Shown in pieces: positions 58,156 to 64,000 of a stretch of DNA of 64,000 bases (its first letter is position 1; each line of letters opens with the position of its first letter). This DNA comes from Actinoplanes subtropicus (GTDB taxonomy: Bacteria; Actinomycetota; Actinomycetes; Mycobacteriales; Micromonosporaceae). Under the pieces are notes generated by a model that had not been told where the DNA came from, did no database searches, and saw only the letters and a program-made list of their open reading frames with translations. Location of the stretch: positions 248,001 to 312,000 of the forward strand of contig NZ_JOJL01000007.1 of NCBI RefSeq assembly GCF_000721705.1. The letters run 5' to 3'. The position numbers and the translations under genes were made by a program.

Positions 58156-58971
58156 TCAGACCCGGTGGTCGAGGATCCAGGACTGCGGGTTGCCGCTGCG
58201 GTAGGCCATCTTGAGGAAGAACGGCAGCATCGCGTCCCGGACGGCGGCGCCGATCGGGCCGGCGGTCTTGCCGCTGCCGTTGCGGCGGCCGACGGCGACC
58301 ACCTTCTCCACCCGGGGGCGGCGGATCCGCTCGTACTCCCCCAGCGCCGCGCGCAGATCGTCGGGGCGCTCGGCCAGGCAGCGGCCCAGGACCACGGCGC
58401 CCTCGATCGCCATCGACGCGCCCTGGCCCGAGGACGGGGCCACGGCGTGCGCGGCGTCGCCGGCCAGGACCACCCGGCCGGAGTGCCAGACCGGGACGCG
58501 GCGCAGGTCTTCGGTGTTCCACGGGCCGATCGCCACGCCGGTCGCCCGGATGATCGCGGCGGCCGGCAGCCCCTCGTCGGCGAACAGGTCGATGAGGTGG
58601 GCCCGCCAGGACTCGGACGTGAAGTCACCGGGCCGCACCGGGTGCTTGCTCGGCGGGTTAGCGAACCACCACACCGAGCCGCCGGGCGCCGTCGCCCAGC
58701 CGAAGAACGCCCGGCGGCCGAACGCCATGTGCATCAGGCCGGGCGTGCGGTCATAGTCGGCGTCGACCGGGTGGTCGGTGAAGCCGCCAGCGTTGAGCAG
58801 GCCCAGGTAGGTCGGCGCGGGACCGCCGGGGTTGAGCGTCTCGCGCACCGGGAGCGCAGGCCGTCGGCGCCGACCAGGAGATCGCCCTCGGCGGTCGAGC
58901 CGTCCTCGAAGGTCGCGGTGACGCCGCCGGAGTGCTCGGGCGCGGCGACCTTCCGGCGTTGGCTCACCAAC
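58156..58971 (-). pseudogene. Broken FAD-dependent monooxygenase
   Basis: The reverse strand encodes the middle and end of a PHBH-type flavin monooxygenase in two frames. One reads MLVSQRRKVAAPEHS...TFEDGSTAEGDLLVGADGLRS (to about 58850). The other continues VRETLNPGGPAPTYLGLLNA and includes VVLAGDAAHAVAPSSGQGA. A 1-base loss near 58848-58852 joins them. The N-terminal FAD fold (GxGxxG) is missing at the junction around 58972. The gene cannot make a functional enzyme. Confidence 0.8.
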
Positions 58972-59280
58972 ATGTTGCCGACACCGGCGCGCGAGTTCCC
59001 CGAGTTCCCGGCGGCGCTGGCGTTCCTCGCGGTGCTGGCCCCCGCCGAGGTTCGCGGCCTGCTCGCGCGCCGGATCGAGGCGCAGGAGGAACGGCTGACG
59101 GCGATACACGAGCAGGCACCGCCGGGCATGCCGCGGCTGTTCCTGATCGAGGACGAGTATCGCGCGGCCATGCTGACGGCCGAGCTCGCCTGGCTGCGCG
59201 ACGTGGTGGCCGACCTGGACAGCGGCGCCTTCACCTGGGACCTGGCGCTGATCCGGAAGACGCTGGCGGAGTTCGGTTAG
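58972..59280 (+). pseudogene. Truncated PadR-type regulator C-terminus
   Basis: The 102-residue frame resembles the effector half of PadR regulators: EFPEFPAALAFLAVLAPAEV, PRLFLIEDEYRAAMLTAELA and a coiled-coil end. The DNA-binding winged helix is absent. It abuts the truncated monooxygenase head-to-head, which suggests one deletion removed the 5' ends of both genes. Its stop overlaps the convergent meaB stop. Confidence 0.6.
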
Positions 59281-60230
59281 AGGCCCTTGATCAGCTCGTC
59301 CGCCGCCGCGTACGGGTCGAGTTCGCCCGCCGCCACCGCCGCGGCCAGGGTGGTCAACGCCGTACCCTCGCGCAGGTTTCCGATCCGCGCACGCAGCGTG
59401 CCCAGGGCGATCGCCTCGACCTCGACGGCGGCCCGCCGCTCGCGGCGGGTCAGCAGATTGCCGCTGGACTCCAGCCAGGCCCGGTGCTTGCCGATCGCCG
59501 CCACCACATCGTCGATGCCCTCGCCGCGGACCGCCGTCGCGCGGACCACCAGCGGGCGCCAGTCGCCGGGCGCGCGCTCGCCGAGGCCCAGCATGCCCTG
59601 GATGTCGCGGTACGTGGCGTCGGCGCCGGGCCGGTCCGCCTTGTTGATCACGAAGACGTCGGCGATCTCGAGAACGCCCGCCTTGACCGCCTGGATCGCG
59701 TCGCCCATGCCCGGCGCGAGCAGCACCAGCGTCGTGTCGGCGAGCGAGGCGATCTCCACCTCGGCCTGGCCGACGCCGACGGTCTCGACCAGGATCACCT
59801 CGCAGCCGGCGCCCTCGAGCACGCGCACCGCCTGCGGCGTGGCCGCGGAGAGCCCGCCGAGCTGGCCGCGGCTGGACATCGAGCGGATGTAGACGCCCGC
59901 GTCGCCGGTGTGCTCCTGCATCCGCACCCGATCGCCGAGGATCGCGCCGCCGGTGAACGGGCTGGACGGGTCGACCGCGAGCACGCCCACCCGGCGGCCC
60001 TCGGCGCGCAGCTGCCGGACCAGTTCGTTGGTGGTGGTGGACTTGCCCACCCCCGGGGCGCCGGTCAGGCCGACGACCTGGGCGTGCCCCGCGTACGGGG
60101 CGAGCGCGGCGGCTACCTCGGGCAGCGCCGGATCGCCGTTCTCGACGAGGCTGATCAGCCGGGCCACCGAGCGGGCGTCACCCTCGCGCGCCCGCGCGAC
60201 GAGGGTGGGCACGTCGCGCCGGGACCTCAC
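59277..60230 (-). CDS. meaB: Methylmalonyl-CoA mutase-associated GTPase
   Basis: The 317-residue G protein protects and reloads B12-dependent acyl-CoA mutases. It has the P-loop [36 protein letters not shown], the [13 protein letters not shown] switch and NKADRPGA. The GTG at 60230 overlaps the thiolase stop (GTGA). Its presumed client IcmA lies downstream beyond the broken monooxygenase/PadR pair. Confidence 0.95.
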   Translation of the reverse strand: MRSRRDVPTLVARAREGDARSVARLISLVENGDPALPEVAAALAPYAGHAQVVGLTGAPGVGKSTTTNELVRQLRAEGRRVGVLAVDPSSPFTGGAILGDRVRMQEHTGDAGVYIRSMSSRGQLGGLSAATPQAVRVLEGAGCEVILVETVGVGQAEVEIASLADTTLVLLAPGMGDAIQAVKAGVLEIADVFVINKADRPGADATYRDIQGMLGLGERAPGDWRPLVVRATAVRGEGIDDVVAAIGKHRAWLESSGNLLTRRERRAAVEVEAIALGTLRARIGNLREGTALTTLAAAVAAGELDPYAAADELIKGL

Positions 60231-61408
60231 CTGCCGGGAACCTCGATGATCAGCGCGTCGCCCTGGCCGCCGCCGCCGCACAGGCCGGCCGCGCCGAGGC
60301 CGCCGCCGCGGCGCTTGAGCTCCAGCGCCAGGGTCAGCACCAGGCGGGCGCCGGACATGCCGATCGGGTGGCCGAGCGCGATCGCGCCGCCGTTCACGTT
60401 CACCATCTCGCTGTCGACGCCGAGCTCGCGCATCGACTGGATGCCGACCTGGGCGAACGCCTCGTTGATCTCGATCAGGTCGAGGTCGGCCACGACCTTG
60501 CCGGCCTTGGTCAGCGCGTGCTTGATCGCGTTGGCCGGCTGGGACTGCAGCGAGCTGTCCGGACCCGCCACGTTGCCGTGCGAGACGATCTCGGCGAGCC
60601 AGGTGAGCCCCAGCTCCTCGGCCTTGGCCCGGCTCATCACCACGACCGCGGCGGCGCCGTCGGAGATCGGCGAGGCGGTGCCCGCGGTGATCGTGCCGTC
60701 CGCGGTGAAGGCCGGGCGCAGCTTGGCCAGCGACGCGGTGGTCGTGTCGGGGCGTACCCCCTCGTCGGTGTCGACGACCAGGTCACCGCCGCGCTGGGCG
60801 ATGGTGATCGGCGCGATCTCCTCGGCGAAGTGGCCGTTCTTCTGCGCGGCGGCGGCCCGCTGGTGGCTCAGCGCGGCGAACTCGTCCTGCTCCGCGCGAG
60901 AGATGCCGAGCCTGGCGCCGCTGCGCTCGGTCGACTCGCCCATCGCGATGCCGTCCCACGGGTCGGTCAGGCCGTCGAACGCCATGTGGTCACGGACGGT
61001 CACGTCGCCGAACTTGACGCCCTGGCGCTGATTGATCAGGTGCGGCGCGTTGGTCATCGACTCCATGCCGCCGGCCACCACGATCTCGAACTCGCCGGCC
61101 CGGATCAGCTGGTCGGCCAGGGCGATCGCATCCAGCCCGCTCAGGCACACCTTGTTGATGGTCACGGCGGGCGTGGTCATCGGGATGCCGGCGGCCACGG
61201 CGGCCTGCCGGGCGGTGATCTGGCCGGCGCCGGCCTGCAGGACCTGCCCCATGATCACATACTCCACCTGGTCGGGGCGGACGCCGGCGCGCTCGAGGGC
61301 GGCGCCGATCGCGTGGCCGCCGAGGGCGGTGCCGGAGAGGGATTTCAGGTTGCCGAGCAGGCGGCCCATTGGTGTGCGGGCGCCACTGACGATTACCGAG
61401 CTGGTCAC
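60227..61408 (-). CDS. Acetyl-CoA acetyltransferase (thiolase)
   Basis: The 393-residue thiolase condenses or cleaves acyl-CoAs. The nucleophilic cysteine is in [10 protein letters not shown], the histidine in [14 protein letters not shown] and the second cysteine in [10 protein letters not shown]. The GTG at 61408 gives [15 protein letters not shown]. It is coupled to meaB and divergent from the epimerase gene, linking acetyl-CoA and propionyl/butyryl-CoA metabolism. Confidence 0.94.
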   Translation of the reverse strand: MTSSVIVSGARTPMGRLLGNLKSLSGTALGGHAIGAALERAGVRPDQVEYVIMGQVLQAGAGQITARQAAVAAGIPMTTPAVTINKVCLSGLDAIALADQLIRAGEFEIVVAGGMESMTNAPHLINQRQGVKFGDVTVRDHMAFDGLTDPWDGIAMGESTERSGARLGISRAEQDEFAALSHQRAAAAQKNGHFAEEIAPITIAQRGGDLVVDTDEGVRPDTTTASLAKLRPAFTADGTITAGTASPISDGAAAVVVMSRAKAEELGLTWLAEIVSHGNVAGPDSSLQSQPANAIKHALTKAGKVVADLDLIEINEAFAQVGIQSMRELGVDSEMVNVNGGAIALGHPIGMSGARLVLTLALELKRRGGGLGAAGLCGGGGQGDALIIEVPGR

Positions 61409-61426
61409 GGGTGATCGCTTTCGTCC

Positions 61427-61440
61427 TGAACGGTGGTTCA
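61427..61440. promoter_or_regulatory. Inverted repeat between thiolase and epimerase genes
   Basis: TGAAC-GGTG-GTTCA lies in the 47-base divergent gap. It has the half-site of the operators at 40527-40582 but a spacer of 4 bases in place of 2. Confidence 0.35.
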
Positions 61441-61455
61441 AGTAAGACTAGTGGC

Positions 61456-61917
61456 ATGACTGAGGCCTCATCCAGCGCCCCTGAGAATGTCACATTCCCT
61501 CGCCTGGACCTCTTGCGCATCGATCACGTGGGCATCGCGGTGCCCGATCTCGACGCGGCGAAGACCTTCTATGCCGAGACCTTCGGCCTGCGCGTCGTGC
61601 ACGAAGAGACGAACGAGGAGCAAGGCGTACGCGAGGCCATGCTCGCGGTCGGCGACGGCGCCGGCCCGCGACTGCAACTGCTCGCCCCGGCCCGGCCGGA
61701 CTCGGCGATCGCCAAGTTCCTCGACCGCAGTGGACCGGGCCTGCAGCAGCTGGCCTACACGGTGGCCGACGTCGAGGCGGCCTCGGCCGCACTGCGCGCC
61801 CGGGGCCTGCGGCTGCTCTACGACACGCCGCGCCGGGGCACCGCCGGCTCGCGGATCAACTTCGTGCATCCCAAGGACGCCGGCGGGGTTCTGGTGGAGC
61901 TGGTGGAGCCCGCGTAA
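61456..61917 (+). CDS. mce: Methylmalonyl-CoA epimerase
   Basis: The 153-residue vicinal-oxygen-chelate protein interconverts the R and S forms of methylmalonyl-CoA. It has LLRIDHVGIAVPDLDAAKTF (metal His), LQLLAPARPDSAIAKFLDRS with GLQQLAYTV (second His position replaced by Gln-Gln-Leu), and FVHPKDAGGVLVELVE. The His of the HIA(F/Y) block seems changed to QLAY, which is worth checking. It supports a methylmalonyl-CoA route beside the mutase genes. Confidence 0.85.
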   Translation: MTEASSSAPENVTFPRLDLLRIDHVGIAVPDLDAAKTFYAETFGLRVVHEETNEEQGVREAMLAVGDGAGPRLQLLAPARPDSAIAKFLDRSGPGLQQLAYTVADVEAASAALRARGLRLLYDTPRRGTAGSRINFVHPKDAGGVLVELVEPA

Positions 61918-62165
61918 TTACTCCGCCTTACGGGTGAATCATCCTGTCGGACCGGCCCCTGGCCTGGCAGGATCGGCGCCATCGAGTGACGCGACCGCGC
62001 GGCCGATCACCGGTGGCCCGGATTCAGCAGGTGACGGGGTGGCTCACGGTCACCGGCCGAACGGTGGACGCCGGTCACTCCGAGGCTGCTCATTGCTGAT
62101 CTACGTATCCTTTCTGATGCCTGTCCGCTCTTGCGTGGCTGGTGCGTCTTCGCCAGGATGGCCCA

Positions 62166-63449
62166 ATGCCTCAGCAGCAGGACCAGAACATGCCCTTTTT
62201 CGACGGGGCGAACTCTCAGCACGACTTCACTGTCGTCCTCCGCGGCTACGACCGCGGCCAGGTGGACGCGCATCTGGGCCGGCTAGTCGGCGCGTTGAGT
62301 CAGTCCCAGCAGGCCCAGGGCGAGGCCGAGCAGCGGATGAACGACGCGCAGCGCCGGCTGCGCCAGGCCGAGCAGCGGCTGAACGCCGTGGAGCAGAAGC
62401 TCGCCGACAGCAACAAGCTGCTGGAGGAGAACAACCGGCCGACGCTCTCCGGGCTGGGCACCCGGGTCGAGCAGATCCTGCGGCTGGCCGAGGAACAGGC
62501 GAACGATCACCGCAGCGAGGCGAAGCGGGAGTCCGAGGGCATCCTCTCGGCGGCCCGGCTCGAGGCCCGTGAGATCACCGACAAGGCGCGCGCCGAGGCC
62601 GCCGCCATGAAGGCGACCGCCGAGCGCGAGGCCGGCCAGGTCCGCACGCACGCCGAGCGGGAGGCGGCCGAGGCCCGCGTCCAGGCCCGGCGCGAGGCGG
62701 ACACGCTCCGGTCGGATGCCGACCGCGAGACCAAGCAGCTGCGTACGGTCACCGCGCACGAGGTCGCCGAGCTGAAGTCGACCGTGGAGCGTGAGGTCGC
62801 GTCGCTGCGGGCCACCGCCGAGCGGGAGATCACCCAGCTGCGGGCCAAGGCCTCCCGCGAGGCCGAGGAGAAGCGCGCCGAGGCGACCAAGCTGCTGACC
62901 GACGCCCGCGACAAGCGCGACAAGGACCTGCAGGCCTTGGCGCTGGAGATCGCCGAGCGGCGGGAGAAGGCCGAGCGCGAGGAGTCGCAGCGGCACGCCG
63001 CCCAGGTCAGCGCCACGCAGAAGATGGTGGCCGAGGCCGAGCAGCGGGCGAGCGCCGCCGAGGACCGGTCGAAGGAGATCGAGCAGCGCGCCGAGCAGCG
63101 CCGCGTCGAGTCCGAGCGCAACGCGGTCGAGACCACCGAGAAGGCCCGCGCCCTCGCGGAAAAGACGGTGACCGAGGCCCGGGCCGAGGCCCAGCGCCTG
63201 ATGAGCGAGGCCCGCACCGAGGCCGAGCTGACCACCCAGGCCGCCAAGCGCGAGGTGGAAGACCTCACCCGGCAGAAGGACCAGGTCACCAGCCAGCTCG
63301 GGCAGATGCTGTCCGGCCTCTCCGGCCTGGTGCCCGGGGTGGGCGGCGCCAAGCCCGAGGCGAAGCCGGAGACTCCAGCCCAGCGCTCGCCGGAGGCGGA
63401 GCGTAACGGCGCTGGTGACAAGCCGGTGGGCGCCAAGTCCAACTCCTGA
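62166..63449 (+). CDS. DivIVA/Scy-like coiled-coil polarity protein
   Basis: The 427-residue protein begins with a DivIVA-like N-terminal motif, FTVVLRGYDRGQVDAHLGRL, then forms an almost continuous Ala/Glu/Arg/Lys coiled coil to about residue 370, ending in a disordered tail. It resembles the actinobacterial Scy/FilP-type proteins that organise polar growth. The ATG at 62166 is favoured; earlier starts lack the motif context. A second relative follows after a terminator. Confidence 0.85.
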   Translation: MPQQQDQNMPFFDGANSQHDFTVVLRGYDRGQVDAHLGRLVGALSQSQQAQGEAEQRMNDAQRRLRQAEQRLNAVEQKLADSNKLLEENNRPTLSGLGTRVEQILRLAEEQANDHRSEAKRESEGILSAARLEAREITDKARAEAAAMKATAEREAGQVRTHAEREAAEARVQARREADTLRSDADRETKQLRTVTAHEVAELKSTVEREVASLRATAEREITQLRAKASREAEEKRAEATKLLTDARDKRDKDLQALALEIAERREKAEREESQRHAAQVSATQKMVAEAEQRASAAEDRSKEIEQRAEQRRVESERNAVETTEKARALAEKTVTEARAEAQRLMSEARTEAELTTQAAKREVEDLTRQKDQVTSQLGQMLSGLSGLVPGVGGAKPEAKPETPAQRSPEAERNGAGDKPVGAKSNS

Positions 63450-63531
63450 GTCGTTCGCCACTGAGCTCTCCGGTTGCGTCATCCGTTCGGGTGCGCGACG
63501 GTAGTTCAGTCGGCCGTTAGCCATCGATGCG

Positions 63532-63571
63532 GGCCGTACCGGAGTTTCTCCGGTGCGGCCTGACTCGTTTT
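63532..63571 (+). terminator. Intrinsic terminator between DivIVA-like genes
   Basis: Thirteen-base arms GGCCGTACCGGAG and CTCCGGTGCGGCC, with one G-T pair and a TTT loop, are followed by TGACTCGTTTT. It is the most classical terminator in the window. Confidence 0.8.
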
Positions 63572-63690
63572 GCGCGCGTAGCCTTGCTCTCGACGAGCCG
63601 GCTCAGACAAATCACAACTAGACGCATACTCCGCCCAGGACGGTGTGTATCCCTCCCAGACCGGACGATGCGTATGTGAGGATGGACAGC

Positions 63691-64000
63691 ATGTCGCATG
63701 GCGGTGAAATCTTCGGTCTTGGCGGAGACGCGGCCACCGAGCCCAGCTTCGAAACCGCCCTGCGGGGTTATGAGAAGAAGCAGGTCGAGCGGTACGTCGC
63801 ACGGGCCGAGAACGAGATAGCCGCGCTGGCCTCCGAACGCGAGCAGGCCTACGCCCAGATACAGGGCATGGCCGCGCAGATCGAGCGGCTCCAGCAGGAG
63901 ATCACCCAGACCCGCCGGCAGGGCGGGATCGGGCCCGAGGTCACCTTCCACCACCTGGGTCCGCGGGTCGAGCAGATCCTGCTGCTGGCCGAGGAGCAGG
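63691..64000 (+). CDS. Second DivIVA-like protein (3' end off window)
   Basis: A 103-codon open frame runs to the window edge. It has TALRGYEKKQVERYVARAE, coiled coil, and GPRVEQILLLAEEQ, shared with the upstream protein (GTRVEQILRLAEEQA). GAGGA lies upstream of the ATG; an in-frame ATG at 63682 is possible. It is a tandem paralog of the upstream gene. Confidence 0.85.
   Translation, partial: MSHGGEIFGLGGDAATEPSFETALRGYEKKQVERYVARAENEIAALASEREQAYAQIQGMAAQIERLQQEITQTRRQGGIGPEVTFHHLGPRVEQILLLAEEQ

Noticed and set aside
58845..58855. The monooxygenase frameshift as a sequencing error only
   Set aside because: Even if corrected, the N-terminal FAD fold is missing, so the gene is still broken.

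Overview
The window is very GC-rich, densely coding DNA from an actinobacterium, most likely a Micromonosporaceae member near Actinoplanes. The reasons are actinobacterial families (large NAD-glutamate dehydrogenase, DivIVA/Scy-like coiled-coil proteins, DUF6232-like and DUF202 membrane proteins, a lipoprotein PBP, IcmA/MeaB), frequent GTG starts and GTGA/ATGA overlaps, GGDEF/EAL proteins and a soluble chemoreceptor that suits a motile life stage. The genus is inferred. No tRNA, rRNA or CRISPR array was seen.

Layout. 1-7.3 kb: a partial membrane PAS-GGDEF protein, a small PH-like membrane protein, a sugar-dehydrogenase lipoprotein, a membrane metallophosphoesterase and a serine hydrolase/MerR pair. 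7.4-15.5 kb: the gatC-gatA-gatB set for tRNA amidation, interrupted between gatA and gatB by a peptidase remnant and a four-gene cassette on the opposite strand. 15.9-26 kb: a GGDEF-EAL protein, ligA, a MetE-like protein, mnmA with a cysteine desulfurase, and etfBA. 26-29.5 kb: small membrane proteins, tandem repeats, an IS110-type element and a long hairpin. 29.5-40.5 kb: a TPP enzyme, a membrane-anchored Hsp70-like protein, enoyl-CoA hydratase, small membrane proteins, a soluble chemoreceptor-like protein, ribokinase, an ABC ATPase with a ROK regulator, and a GH3 hexosaminidase. 40.5-46 kb: two TetR-controlled units with visible operators, and copA behind a CsoR-type site. 46-56 kb: glutamate dehydrogenase, a PBP, an arginase-like protein with a long repetitive tail, and a YbbN-like thioredoxin. 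56-62 kb: a B12-dependent acyl-CoA mutase, MeaB, thiolase and epimerase, with two broken genes in between. 62-64 kb: two DivIVA-like paralogs.

The best candidate for an undescribed system is the cassette at 9361-13719. It encodes a CRP/Fnr regulator whose cyclic-nucleotide phosphate cassette looks intact, a class III nucleotidyl-cyclase-like protein, a 659-residue protein resembling a STAND protein with a degenerate P-loop, and a 257-residue protein of unknown function. The second and third proteins carry the same short motif, GDQ(F/Y)NAH, at the C-terminus of one and the N-terminus of the other. That is the arrangement expected if the motif couples the two partners. The last three genes overlap or nearly touch, the cassette is lower in GC than its neighbours (about 63% against about 76% in hand-counted rows), and it ends at a strong hairpin. 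A signalling or defence role is an inference.
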